64,000 nt of DNA from Gordius sp. MW1 (GCA_964036665.1 OZ038533.1:2652001-2716000); one strand, 5' to 3'. Shown: positions 33,011-46,662, counted from the first letter of the stretch. The notes: a model not told the origin generated them from the sequence alone. Made by a program: numbers and translations.

Positions 33011-36000
33011 TTGGTAAAAGATAGATCAAACATTGTGCGTATTTGTTTATGGCAAACTGATAACACTGGTCAACAAATAATCGACTCGTTATTTATTAAA
33101 CTCAAGAGAAGCCAAAGAGGCCATAATTTTTATCTTGGGGGGGGGGGCGAAGGGGCCAAGATTTTGCTCTAGGGGGGGAAGGCCTTGGCTCCCTTGGTCT
33201 TCCCCTAGCTAAGTCCCTAATTTACATCTTCCATAGCTTTCTAAGTTGATCTTAATGTTTAATTCCTATTCGTTAATTCGGCTCCTTTTTTTACCTTTAT
33301 TGGTCAGCTTTCAACACTTGTTACTCATTTCTGACCTTAACTGCAAATTTTTTTAAAACAAGGTTGAGAATATTTTATCTCTATTTTATTGTTTTTTTCA
33401 TATATGTTCCATTAAATGCTTTTTTTATACGACGCGTTAATTCAAAAATAAACATATTTTTAAATTTAACGCCGTTTTCATTGTTCCTAGTTTTAGTCTA
33501 GCGCATATTTTTTTTCAACTTTTACATATTCTCAGATAAAAAGGTTGGTGCAAAAGTATACATTTTTACCGACAAATTCTCTCTCCATTTTCTATTTATT
33601 TAAAATTCCTCCCACTTTGTCTGGTAAAACCATGGTAAAATGATACACGAATTGCGTCTAAGATTTGGTTAAAAATTTCAAAAATTGTAAGTCATAAATT
33701 TTGTAGCTCACCTTTTAGGAAGAAAGGATTTAACAAGATTAGGGGTTTAAGGTCTTGTGTGGAATACTGAGCCACAAACACATATACCATTTAAATTAAA
33801 AGGGCGCTTTTTATAAAACCGTTATGAGCCAAAGGTAACGTATGAGGCAACGAAATGGGCATTAAGAAAGAAGACAAATTGACTTTCATGAAGACTCCTA
33901 TGTTAATAAAAGTCCCTGGTGAGCTCAGAGAGGAGGGTCAGCTGACAAGGATACAGACAATTGGATAGGAATGATATAAGAGAAGCGAAGTTAGCTTAAA
34001 TGAAGGCATACGTGGAGAATTCAGAGAAGTCAATATGATGTTTGTGTAAAAACAGCTAAATTATTTAAACTTGTTGTTATTTTTGGCATACATTTAATTA
34101 AATTTATAAATATATTTGGAAATTTTTGTTGTTCAACAAATTGTAAGTTGTTAATAGAGATGGCAGCATGGGAAATTTCCCAGAGAAAATCTGGAACCTT
34201 GAAAATCTTCCCTAAACAATATATATACTTTTGAATAGTAATTTCGTTTTTTGTATTAACCTTAACTTATTTAAATGGCAAAATATATCATTTTTACCTA
34301 TTGGAAAATATACATTTTATATTTTCCCGCCCTTTTAATCATTAAAAAACTTATGTCTTTGACTTTTTTCAAGAAACTACGCATACATTTAGTTTTGTTT
34401 TGAATAAACATTTAACCATATTTTTTCTCTTTTGAGACACAAATTGGGCATGTTTTGAAATGAGTGAACATGCATATTCTTACACTTTGATCTAAAATCA
34501 TAGCTAAACTCTAACTTACTCACGCCCTGTAAATATGGTGTATAAATGGACCAATATGAAATTAGGCCTTATTAATATATTCATAGGGATTGTATTCTTT
34601 CTTCTTCTTCGTCGTTTTAAGGCCGTTTTCTAGGATCTCCTGGGTTGGCCTGTTTTCCCTTAATCCATTTTATCCGATCATGAGAATCGTGTTTTGTTAG
34701 GCCATTCATAGGGATTGTATTGGTAAATATATTAAATTGCATGAGTGTAGCCAGGATTTGGTGAGCAGGAAATGAAATATCTAAAAAATGATTTGGGGCG
34801 GTAAAATGATGAATATTTATAATTTCCACCATAATTAATTGAAATTATTAAAAACTAAGAGTTAAGGGGCAGCCCTCCCTCTTATTTATGGCTAAGCCTA
34901 ACTGATTATTCATTATTTTCAGTCTAATTATTTCGTAAATTCATTTAAAAGATAAATGCAAAATTCACATTAAAATATAATTTGAAATCTAGATGGCACT
35001 ATAAAGGATAATTTTAGTTGGGAATGTTATGCTCTCTATAGCAGTATAATCTTACAAAACCCAAATAAAATTTTTTTATATAATATTTTTACTGATAAAT
35101 AAGGAGTAGCCGATATAACATTTCCCAACCCTATACTTTTAAAAAGAAGAGCAGTGAATTAAAATAAACCCACATTTAGAAATAACAATTTGGTTATATT
35201 TGTTTGCTTTTGTTGTTATTTGTAAATTTTTTATATTTTTTTAAAATTAAATTAGACACATTTAAATTTAACCTCTAGCCATTGTTGAATTTTGGATTAG
35301 AAATTATATGTCTATGTGCATTTTAATTTTTCAAGATATAGACATATTCTACACTTTACTATTTGTAAAACTATAGTCATTCATTAATCCATATTTTGAG
35401 TAATCAGCGTTACATGAATAATATAGAATTTTAAATATTTTGTGGTAACTCTGTATGTCACCAAAAAAAGCATATCATATTGATTATTTTTTAGGGTTAA
35501 TAGAAGGATATATATTAAACATAATTTTTAAATAATAAACATTTTAATTAACATTGTTAGGTTAGTAAATTTTGAACTTCAATAATATTTTTAAAGGAAA
35601 ACGCTATATTAAGCTTTAAATTTACTCAAGTAGGTCTATGTAACTTTTAACTCAAAAGTTTGCCTTTAACATAACCACTTAAATTTATAAACACTAAAGC
35701 TTTTTATGAGTTTAATTAAGGAAGGAAGGTCTAACAAATTTTTTTAAAATTTGCCAAGAAACATGTTTAAAGGCATCCTAAATTATGGTAGATTCGGGGC
35801 TTACCCTAAAACTTTTTTAGACTAATAGATAATCTCTCATATAACTCTACATGCAAGGATTATCTGATAAATAATAATTTATTTAAAACTAGTCGCCATA
35901 GATTAAAATCTACATATATGCTATTAACACGAGAGTATTAAGAAAAATAATTGATTGCCGATGATACAAGGGTAAACGATTGTAATACTCGTCAAAATGA

Positions 36001-36141
36001 TCTACATCAATATCGTAGTTGGACAATACGTGTGGATTTTGACTTAAAAACGCAGCGCGCTGGCATATAGGAATACGAATAACTAGTTAATTGTGTCAAC
36101 AAGTCTCTATAATTTTTGTCGAATTGAGCGAAAGGTGTCCG
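33011..36141. other. Intergenic, repeats and small relics only
   Basis: GTAGCC/G-tract repeat members lie at 33110-33215 and 34740-34905. At 33547-33568 the string GGTTGGTGCAAAAGTA resembles a mariner inverted repeat, but the other end was not found. Around 33900-34030 short plus-strand peptides (REAKLA.MKAYVENSEKS) recall the endonuclease-RT linker of LINEs. The remainder is AT-rich. Confidence 0.45.
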
Positions 36142-39100
36142 TTATGGTTCTATACGACATCCTGTTGTGGTTACTTGGCCACCATCCCACGTAATATCAC
36201 AAACAACTCGGTTGTTTTCGTAGTCAAGCTCAGCTACTTTACGTTCCGGATTGACCACTATCTACAAATTTTAGGCACATCAGCAATTACTTTTATAATT
36301 ACAGCGAATATTTATGCTCTTTTCTATAATTGAACGTTATTTAATCTAAATGTTGCAGATGTTAACTTCTATGATATTCACATTTTAATAGGCACAATGT
36401 CGTTAGATCTTAGTCTTTCTCAACTCATTATTAGAGAATGTTAATGTTAAAAAATGAAGGAATATATATAAACCCCCTTTGTTTCAATTTTGATAATTCG
36501 TTAGACAAAAATTTTTATTTCTGCATCCTAGGGTACATTTATATATCAATTTCAAATTACCTAAATGGATCATTTAAGGATTAAACTAAATTTCATTGAT
36601 TATTTTATATACAAAGTTCTTATAAAACTTTATTATCTTAATTTTACCTCTAGTTTATACTGGCCAGTGGGTAAGTCAGTTATATCTACCCATTGGCAAT
36701 CGATGTCATAACGGTAAACATCTATGCAACCTGCCGAAATGCCTTGGCTGCCGGCATCTCGACATTGATAAGCTGGAAATACGTCGTACTTACATTGAGC
36801 ATCTTCTAAGCAAAAACTTGCTTTGTGCCCGTTGGCTAATGAAGTACCACTGGCATCAAGCACTTTGTAGGTGGAAAATACTTCAAAACTGTGATAGTGT
36901 CTGCACAATATCGATTAAGGAACAAATTCAAATATACTCTCTATTTATAAACTTAGGGTTGTTTATGTATTATATAAGGTAAAGTTAATATTTATAATTA
37001 GAGAATAAATATATATGTATATAACATTTAAATAAAAATGTAATATTGGGTTAGTAAAGGCAGCTAGCATTTCATTAAATAAGCGTTTGGCAATGTCGAT
37101 GAAGAGCAAAACGTATATGCGTTAAGCATTATAAGCCATTTATTCAGGCGTAGCATAATATTGAAACAGCAGAAATTGAAATATGAGCTTGGTAATGATG
37201 CCAAAGTATGGTCTAAATAGCTTTAATTCAGTTTATGAAGCTCAAAGAAAGCAAATAATTATTACTGATGACATTCATGCCAGTCCCACATCACTTGGGG
37301 CAGAGTTGGACTAAAATCTGCCGTACCAATATTGGCAACGGCGGTGGTAAATCTGAGAAGATTTCTGTATGAACCACCCCATCCTAAGATTTTATTATTT
37401 TGGTTATTAACTAGAGAAAGTACAAATTCTAACTAGCTTTAGTCTAAACTTAGTCTTAACAATAGTAATGGTGGATGGAGAGGGATGTGTGTTAGTAAGT
37501 CAATATTATGCTAAAAATGTAATATAAATTGAGAATCTACTCGTGGCATTGGTGCCAATCCCATAGTTTTTTGGGTAAATACGGTAAAAAATCGGCTTGC
37601 CCTATATTAGCCATGGCTAAGGTAAACCTCAGCAATTTTCGTTTAGCCAATTTCCAATTTTCTGTCAAAAAACCATTTGTTAATAATTCGAACATTACTC
37701 CTTTATAGAGATTGTTAGTTTTGTTAACAATAATGAACTTAAAATCAGGAATCTTCAATCATCCTCATTTAGCATACATTAAAATTATAAAATAAAAGTT
37801 ATTGTTTGCTTTAAAATAGTGAATAAAATTTTTAATAATTTTACATTTAAAAGGTGATTAAATTTATGTGTTTATAAATACCCATATCATTTTGAACTAG
37901 GTTATAAGCAGAACTTGAGACACAGTTTTCCTCCATGGCGCACGTTAATTCTGCTAATGAACGGGCGTCAACGTGAATTGTTTGCTCTACTTCTCTATAA
38001 TCAACTACCAAATCTGGCAATTCTAAACAATGAATTCAATAAATACAATTTCAAATAATAAAAAGCTTATTATTGTGGGGATTTCAAGTATTGCGCTCAA
38101 CCTTAGTTCTGACATAATTTGTGCTGTCGAAGTAACAAGTTAGGAAAACATATGAATTTATCTGTACAGACCATCAAAAATTATAATTTAGAAGTATATT
38201 TTAAGGATTTGACCGAAGCGTCAAAAACATACCTTTAATTAAGAAGCTATTAAGGAATAGAAAAATCAATATAATCATAATGTTTAGTTACGTTGCCCAC
38301 AGACGACTCCCGCTATATTAGTTGCACCAGGACAAGACATTTGGGCTCCTTTTTTAAAGCGGCAAGAGCTCAAATGTGGCTCAGAGCCCTGGCAATTGAT
38401 TCCACTGAGTAACATAGGTCCGTATGAAGCTCCAAAAGAGGTTCCCTATAAAAGATGAATACAGTTTCTTTCCCCTGATTCATATAACATTGCATTCAAA
38501 TATTATTTTAGCATTGGAATGTCTCAATTTAATTACACATATCAGTTTTTGTATTTTTATCACTGTGAATTAAAAAATAAATCGTTGTGCCAAAGTGGTT
38601 GTCTTTATATAAATAGTCTTGAACAGCCTACGTTTCAGATTGACATTTCTAAGTATTCATTTAGGAGACTTGGTAAAAAACATAATTCGTTATATAAATC
38701 GGAATATCATATGAGTCAAATTTAAATTTAAAAATTAATGATCATGAGTTATGCTTATACTTGTAACGCTTGTTCGGCATAGCCGAAGCTTAACATTCGA
38801 CAAATGACATTGGCTTCTGTTGCAGTCCATGCATCACCACAAATAGTTCCCCATGGCCCGTTAGCCATACTTATTTCGACGCGTCCACTGAAAGCATTAC
38901 CGCCAGCCAATCTGAGTTGCACAGGTCCCATTTCATCGTACTAGAATTATCAAAAGTTTGTTATTAATCACTCCTTTGCTCAAACGTAATATAAATAACA
39001 ATGGGAAAAGACTTTAGATTTAATTTTTGATGGAGCCAAAGTATTTTATATACATTTCAAAAAATGCTTAGTCTAAATTTGCGATGAAAGTTGCAAGATA

Positions 39101-42100
39101 ATCAATATTTTAACCTACATGAAATATATAGAGTACAATTATTTTTTATGTTATCCAATAAAAATCGGGTGCTCTTTACCCCTCCTTGGTAATTGCCTTG
39201 GTCGTAGTAAGTTCCACTTAAATCTCCTTGAGCCACTGGCCTCTGTCTAACAAATCGGCTTGAGGGTGGTATATAAAGGCTCCGATTTGAAACAGCTTGT
39301 GTCGGACCTCGAGTTGACAGCAATTGGGTATTAAGGTGACGGGAAGGTATCTGAGGTCTGTTAACATCCGATCCCCGCGAGGCGTTTAAAAGTCTTCGCT
39401 CTTCATCCGGACTCCTACGTCTATGATTGGCTGGCGCTTGTGAAGCACGTGATGGGTATTGGGCTACGGTTCGGAAAAATTCGTCTATTTCCGCCATTGT
39501 TGTGGGTGGAAATGCGGAAGGTTGCCTCGTAACGGTGAGAGTATTTTGGGAACTTGACACGAATTGTTAAAACATTATTTAATATTTATTATTAAAATTG
39601 TCAATCATCATATTTTTGAAATAGTTGGTCCAAAAACAATTACAAATTATTTTTTTACTAAATAATTTTATAAAACTAAGAGCATAATAAAAAGGTCCCG
39701 TAAACATTCAGACTATTTACTTCTGAGAGATATTATGATCGCAAATTTAGTATATAGACCCGGAATAACTATAAGATTGCAATTGAAAGCCTTATGGTGG
39801 GAAAATTGAATATACTCTAGAGAAAAATATTTAATAAAATTTCTTTAAAAATTTAAGGGACAATTGTATGAAGATTTTACGACCATGCAATTTAAATACT
39901 CTGTAGAGTCTTTGTCCCTTAAGTTTGAAGCTATTTGATTGGTTGACATAATGCCATTATCGTTGATATGATTAGCTGGATTTTTGCACACTACGCCGGC
40001 CGCCTCGCTGATTAGGCAATTATTTTTGCCCCAATGTTTTCTACAATTTTTGATCTTTTGTCCGTCGCAAGCATGAGATCGACATTCCATTAGGCTAGCC
40101 TCCTTGCCGTCACAATTTAGATTATCCAACCAATATTCTACAAAATATCATTAGTATATAATATGAAAAATGTAAAGTTAACACTTTCATAAATTTATAT
40201 AAAGTATGATAGAAGCTTAGATTAAAATTTTACAGACTGGTGAACAGCTGGTAATTTTTAATTATCTGCCATATCTGTGACACATATTAGTAAACCAAAC
40301 GCTAGGTGACTTAAAATATTTATTTTCAAATAGAGGTATTAAGCTTATATCTTAGTGCCATCTATAATGTATTTAACTCAAGCTATTAATTTAATAGAAT
40401 TTCTCATTAAAAATGGTCACCTATGTTAATTTATAAATTTTAATGCCACAAACAGCTATTCGCCAATCTATAGCATTAGTAGTCTATAGATATAAGTTCT
40501 AACCTATATAATGTCTAAAGATGCCAAACGGCCTACCCGTTTTTGCCTAGTTTGCTTTTCCTAAGCCATAATCATGCTTTTAAATCGTATATACGCGCAC
40601 AAGTGAATTCAAACTTTGGTAATTGTTTTCATAATTTTATTTCATTTTAGCCAAGCTTATATTTAAGAAACCTAAAAGTTCATGCTTTGTGACAAGCTTC
40701 TAAAGTCACATTCCAAATCCTAAACACCAAGTGTAAATCCACTTATAAAATATCGTGCTAGATTGAGGTAATTTTTGCTAGTTCAACCCCTATGTTAAAC
40801 TTGAATGTAAATTGTTTACAATTTTTGAACATTTTACCAAATATTAAACTTCTAACTAGAATTCTGTTCAGGTCGCTCTATGCGCCCTACCCATTCGAAT
40901 CCGCCCTGAAGCAAACCCAAACATACACTCATAATTTTTTTTATTAATTCATTTATAGAAATAAAATGTTCTACGGCGTGCATAATATAGTTTTTCACTT
41001 TGTCGATAATCATTTTTTATTCAAATTGTATAGTTTTATAAATTTAATAAAGTATGTATATAAACATTTTAATTGTGATACTTTCTTAATTTGCGATTTT
41101 AAAAAGCACAGGGCAGGGCTGGGGCCAAAAATAATTTAAAAACTCGGGCTCGGATTGGGCCTCAACAAATTAGAAAGGAACATCCGACTTGGCCGTTAAA
41201 AACCTAGTTTACAGGGCTTTATTTATAACACAATCATTAAATATAAAATTACTAGCTGTGCCCGGCCAAGCGTTGCTTTGGCTCAGTCCTTAAGTGGTTA
41301 AATAAGTATAAGCTATTAATAAGACTTATCTAAAATGGGGTCATATATGAAATAATTTATAATGTGAAAGGTCCGAATGATTTTATGAACCCACTATTTT
41401 TAGTATATATTTATATAATAAGACAAACCAAATGCAAATTCTGTTTTAGTCATCAAATCCGACTAAAATTAAATGTTTTGTAAAAAATTGCTTATTAATG
41501 CTGTTACTTATTATACAATAATACCATTATTTTATTTTTCTAGTTAGCTGATTTGTTTGAAATACATTTTCTTTAATATAATAAAATAATTAATTGAAGG
41601 GTGGATAATTATTAAAAATATGCTTCTATGATCGACCACGTGATAATAATGACAAAACTGCATAATTTAAATTTTATTTATTTAATGTAAATAGTCTGTT
41701 AAACCCCAATAATTTTAACCGTATACTGTAACATTTTTATTATACTTTTAAATATCTAATTCGAGAAAACTTCAGCTTTGTATGTATGACGTCATTATTG
41801 TATATGCTGCTATATATGAAACTGGACGGGAAATGTCAGATATTTTTAAAACAAAAAGGTATTTTAGGAATCTAAAAAAGCTATTTTACCCCTGGCCTAT
41901 CTGGGCATCTACGGCTAAATTTTCGCTCGAATCGGATCTGAAGTTTCAGAATTTAGCCCTTTTTTAAAACCAAAAGGCCGAGAGATGTCCGATATTTTTA
42001 AAACTAAAAGGAATTTTAGCAATCTGAAAAAGCTATTTTAAACCTGGCCGCCCTGAGAACCTACGGGTAAAGTTTCGCGCAAATCGGGCCGGTAGTTTCA

Positions 42101-45100
42101 GAATTTATTCTCATTTAAATATCTCATTTAATAAAAATTAATGATAGATCAATAATGACATTTATATATAAATAGCATTTACTCAGAATAATCAACGTTG
42201 GACTATTTTATATTACATTTAAATTATATATACTTTCATCTTTCTCATTTAAAATATCTCATTTAATGATTATGAGAAAAATTCATCTTCTTCACCTATA
42301 TATTTTCTCAATAATCTATAATTTTATTTATTTCAGTTAATTCATAAATTTTATGTTGTCACCGTTAAGAAAAGATGACGTTTAAGAAATTTAATTCATA
42401 AATTTTATGTTGTCTTGTCACCGTTAAGAAAAGATGACGTTTAAGAAATTTAATTCATAAATTTTATATTGTCACCGTTAAGGAAAGATGACGTTTAAGA
42501 AATTTAATTCATAAATTTTATGTTGTCACCGTTAAGAAAAGATTACGTTTTACAAACTACTATAAGTGATACACTTTTACTACAGAACTGTCTGTATATT
42601 CAAATTTTCAACGAACGCGAGGAAGTGCGTTTGATTGACATTTTATTGAACGTCAAAACGCATAAAACCCAATATCTCGAAAATTAAAAGGAATTTTAGA
42701 ATTCTGAAAAAGCTATTTTACCCCTGGCCGCCCTGGGAACCTAGGGGTAAATTTTCGCGCGAATCGGGCCGGTAGTTTCAGAGATTAGCCCTTACATACA
42801 TATATACATACATATATACACTTTACTTTATATATATAGATAACCTTTCAACTACATAAATTGCATTGATTCACTTGTTGCAGTATAATATGCTTTTCTA
42901 TCCATAGAAAGGCAAGAAAAGCCGGGCCGAGTCCACTGTCCGACCAAGAATTTAAATTTTTGGGCAGGACCGGACGGGTACCCTAACAAGCTGCGCGCAA
43001 CTCGAGCTTAATGAGATTTTATAGTGTATTATTTTGTTTTCGTCTATTATTTTGCCCCCTTTTTAACTGATTGTATAATTTTTACTCGTCGTAGTTCTTA
43101 TTAAAAAAATCGAGAATCAGATTAAACTTTAGAAGTGTTTGGGTGGGCCCGGGCGAGTAATTTAGTATTATAATGGAACCGGGCTTCGGGCAAAAAATTA
43201 TATAGAAATATAACTTATGATAGTGAACGAACACTAATAAATAGCAAAAAAAGGGAGCCAAAATAAGTTATGCAAGCCTCTCAACCATTTTGCCCAAATA
43301 CTCCACCATAATTCAAAACTATGCATAAAATATTTGTTAAACTAACCAAATTGTATTATGTACAACGGCTTATATTTAATATATAAACCAACTTTCAAGA
43401 AATATTATTAAGTTTTGTATTAAATATTGCAAATAAGGTTTAAAAACAAGATATTTGCTAATTAGTGCGTTGTAAAGGGATCCGGAAGAATTTAAATTTC
43501 CTTTTTCAAACTTTTTTATAATTAAATTCAAGACGGCCTAATCACATTCTTTTCAGGTCTCTATCATATTTAATAATAATAATATTCACATTTAAATATC
43601 ATATACATGAGCGTAGCCAGCTTTGGAATAAAAGGGAGGCAATAATGATTTAAGGATGTTTAGGGAGGGGCAAAATAAACATTTTTTAAAATTTTAGCCA
43701 TAATTTTAATAAATTTCAACAATTTTTTATATTTAGAGGGGGGCAGCCGCCCCTCCCTGCCCCCCCCCCCTTGGCTACGCCCATGATCATATATCACAAC
43801 ATCTATTAACGGACCATTTAAGGTTTATGATGACCTTTAAACTGGGCAAAAGAAGGTTATCTTTCAAGAGGTTACATTTTTGATGGTAGTGAATTCAACG
43901 ATATGGGTCAAGATCATTCTAATGTATGTGTGTTAAATTTTATTGTACACGTACTATTTATTTTTTACCACATTATTTAAAAATGAAATGATTTGCGTAG
44001 TAGAACTACCATCTTTAAATATGGCCTCGAAGTTTTAATAGCAACTCGTCACTAATGTTATAATTCTTTTTTTTTCGACTTGACTTTAAGTTTTGGATTA
44101 GTAAGTTTTGAGCCAAAGATTTGGCCATCCTTATATTTCTTATCTATTCAAAAAAAATAATTGAAAATTAATGCCGTAATTTTATAGGTTTCCAAATAAG
44201 CTTTCATAAAAATCTGTTTCTATATAAGTATAGCATATATGCTAAATTAACCGTGGTTTTCTAAAATATGTTTTTAAGAGAATTATTAATAGTTTTTTTA
44301 GTGGTACTAATGATTAAATATGAACTAATATGTATATTTTCACACATTTTAGCATAAGTTTGGGTTAAGAGATGGGTTATTGAGAGACACCGTTATTTAC
44401 TTAGGACATGAGCTACTTTCACTTATAGAGAGGAAGAGTTTTATTAGTGTTATTTTTAAGTGTTTTACCTTTATAAATTAGATATAGCGGAAGAAAGTCA
44501 TTAAAACTTAGGGCAACTAATAGACTGAAATATATCTTCCAAATGTACGATATATTAAACATTTAAAAAAAGCTTCCACGAAGAAAATTGTGAAAATACA
44601 TGCATAAAAACATATTTTTTATAGATTTAAATTATTGAAGTAGATTATAAATTATTGTTAATTAATATTTAGTTTCATATTTTTATTAATTTCTCAGTCA
44701 AAGTAACACCTCATTCATGCGTATAACTTTTAGCCATTTTATTGTTAGTAATGTTGGTTATACTTAAATTATTGTTACTGTTCATCCCATATATAAAAAC
44801 GAAATTCACTCGTTTTTCCATCTCAAAATGTTTATTGTTTTGTAAACTATTTTTTCTTAATTTTTTATAAATAGATTGAGAGTTGAAAAGTAATGTGTTA
44901 CAGTCTAAACCGTTTTATTGCAAGGCCTTGGGTCTGGAAAAAATTCGCGATTAACCGATAATTCGCGATTAAACGATGGAAATAAAAGTAATATTACATT
45001 ATATTAAATATTCATTTCTTACGCTTCGCAATAAAACGATATCTTATGTAATTATCTGGTTCATTTAAGACCCGAAAATGTTTGTGAATATCTGACATTG

Positions 45101-46662
45101 TACTATTAAGCGATTTGTCAATAAACAATGTTTTTATTAATATTATCGTTTAAAAAAACAAAATGGCGGTTAACTTCGCGATTAAAAGATTTTCGCGATA
45201 ATCCAATATGCGATTAAGAAGTTTCGACTGTACTACTTTGAAGAATTTACATTACACAGGTCGGTAATAGTTAATAGATCGGCAAATAAATATTTTAAAA
45301 ATACTGATCAATTTCATTACTGCCCCTCCCAGTCTCCCTTTAAAAAATCAAATAACAACTAAAATTATTTATTATTTAAAGTTTTAGTTAATTTTTATAT
45401 TATAACAAAATGTACATTAATTCAGCTGAATAACTTGGCAAAATCCCTACATACCAAACCAAACCCTACAAGGCTTATTGTAATGTTCCCCTTGCGAGTT
45501 ATTTAAACGCTCGACCATGAAAAGGTGCTGTAAACGACCCCATGAAATCATTTAATAAGTTAAGATGCACACACAACAATAACTATGTTAGAAAACATTT
45601 AAAAGATTTGATAATAATTGCCTGGGCAAAGGCGGGATTTAAATTATGATAAGGAGGGCAAAATGATGATTTATTACATTTTGGCAATATTTTTATTAAA
45701 TACTAAAAAATATCTGAATTTAGGAAGGCGGGGGTCGGTCATCCATCCCTCTTTGCATCTCTGTGGCTGACTCAATTGAAATTCCTATTTATAATTCATT
45801 ATAGTTTCTGTAACCCACTCAAAAAATAAAGTCTCACCCTACCATTTTATTAAACTCATGGCAACTCAGATTGAAGATGAAGCTCATAAAGACAATTTTT
45901 TACATGATACCATAAAGTAATATCAAGTTAGCAAACACTAAGCCCATAGCGCGGATATGATATCATTTTATACTTTGATTAATCGCTAAATTGTTTGTGT
46001 TATGACCATTTTGATCTAGGACGCATAAAATGAAGTGTAAATAAAGGTGAAGAAAGTATGATAGGATATAACTAACTTGTAACTATGCCATATTCGGAAT
46101 TTCTGGTGGGAGTTTTAGCAGATTCGAAACCTAGTTGGCGACATACCACTTGCGCCTCTTCTAAGTCCCATTCATCGTCGCAAATAAAACCCCAAGAACC
46201 GTTAAGCCAAATTTGTACGTTGCCCTGATATATTGTTCCAGTGTTAGGATCGGCTAGACTACCCTCTCCACCTACCAATCTGATTGCACCGTTTTTGTAA
46301 CCTCCCCTTTGAGCACTGATCGGGGTTAGATTGTTTAGAGATGTTATAATTAAGATGGCTGCCGCAATTCGCTGCTTATTTCCCGCCCAGACTAGATGAC
46401 TGCGAGTCACGGTATTGGGAAAAGGATTTTGAAGGAGACGCAAAGTTGACAGGATTAGGGTAGTAGTTATGATTGCGATGTTGCGGGCAAAAAAAAGTAA
46501 TTTTGAATCACAGGGTAACTGGGCTGATTTGTGAATAATATAATTAGGCGAGTGTCCATTTTTCATAATCACCGGTTGGCAAATGTCATCTGCAAGACAC
46601 AGTAGAGTTTCACTAGTACTACTAAGACGTCTTGACACCTCTAAAGGTCCACTAATAGTCAT
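36142..46662 (-). CDS. LOXL: Lysyl oxidase-like protein with two SRCR domains
   Basis: Copper amine oxidase that oxidises lysines to cross-link collagen-like matrix; expected to be secreted or on the cell surface. Minus-strand exons in order: 46662-46077, 40137-39900, 39552-39180, 38940-38761, 38445-38292, 38022-37882, then either 37661-37541 or 37383-37266, then 36900-36648 and 36261-36142 (TAA). All junctions keep phase. The product is 721 or 720 aa. SRCR1 is at about 125-245, a basic low-complexity linker at 262-400, SRCR2 at 403-508 and the catalytic domain at 512-721. Copper motif WDWHQCHEHYH is present. The quinone-cofactor residues are Lys624 (GHKASFCLED) and Tyr660 (VYRYDIDCQW). The domain ends GCRIEP. 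Two hydrophobic stretches (55-77, 98-118) precede SRCR1. The true N-terminus is uncertain because an acceptor lies upstream at 46690. Confidence 0.9.
37266..37383 (-). other. LOXL alternative copper-site exon, version b
   Basis: 118-bp exon with acceptor AAAATCTTAG and donor GTAATA. It has exactly the same phases as version a. It encodes LLRFTTAVANIGTADFSP and WDWHECH, giving CHQHYH after splicing to exon 8, the more usual LOX sequence. A 157-bp intron separates it from version a. Confidence 0.88.
37541..37661 (-). other. LOXL alternative copper-site exon, version a
   Basis: 121-bp exon with acceptor TTTTTGACAG and donor GTAGAT. It enters after 1 nt of a codon and leaves after 2 nt. It encodes LLRFTLAMANIGQADFLP and WDWHQCH; the first codon of exon 8 completes HEHYH. 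It lies upstream of version b in gene order. Confidence 0.88.
41262..42835 (+). mobile_element. Unclassified repeat element in LOXL intron 1
   Basis: Starts ACTAGCTGTGCCCGGCCAAG, contains three modules with GCGAATCGGGCCGGTAGTTT (41832, 41982, 42671) and ends in ACATACATATATACATACAT microsatellite DNA. This plan resembles short non-autonomous retroelements in invertebrates. Boundaries are approximate and it may be a nest of related copies. Confidence 0.45.
42340..42545 (+). repeat. About 55-bp tandem repeat, four copies
   Basis: The unit has TTAATTCATAAATTTTATGT, TGTCACCGTTAAGAAAAGAT and GACGTTTAAGAAAT. Copies are nearly identical, so expansion was recent. One copy has an extra TTGTC. Confidence 0.85.
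43605..43795. repeat. GCGTAGCCA-family MITE with G/C-tract ends
   Basis: GAGCGTAGCCAG on the left and a C tract then TTGGCTACGCCC on the right form imperfect inverted ends around an AT-rich core. Related pieces lie at 22005, 26365, 33110, 34740, 45625 and 51925. Confidence 0.6.
44901..45230. mobile_element. pogo/Tigger-type MITE
   Basis: Ends CAGTCTAAACCGTTTTATTGC and GCGATTAAGAAGTTTCGACTG are imperfect inverted repeats flanked by TA (44899-44900 and 45231-45232). CAGTC ends with a TA duplication fit the pogo branch of Tc1/mariner. Internal GCGATTAA repeats occur near both ends. No transposase. Confidence 0.7.

Noticed and set aside
33547..33568. Mariner-like inverted repeat GGTTGGTGCAAAAGTA
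   Set aside because: Only one end was found and no transposase or TA-bounded partner end could be identified.
34617..34832. Minus-strand frame ending HDRIKWIKGKQANPGDP
   Set aside because: Vaguely like a LINE C-terminus, but no second motif supports it.
37266..37661. Duplicated LOXL exon as a dead duplicate
   Set aside because: Both versions keep splice sites, phases, open frames and copper ligands, so decay is not indicated.
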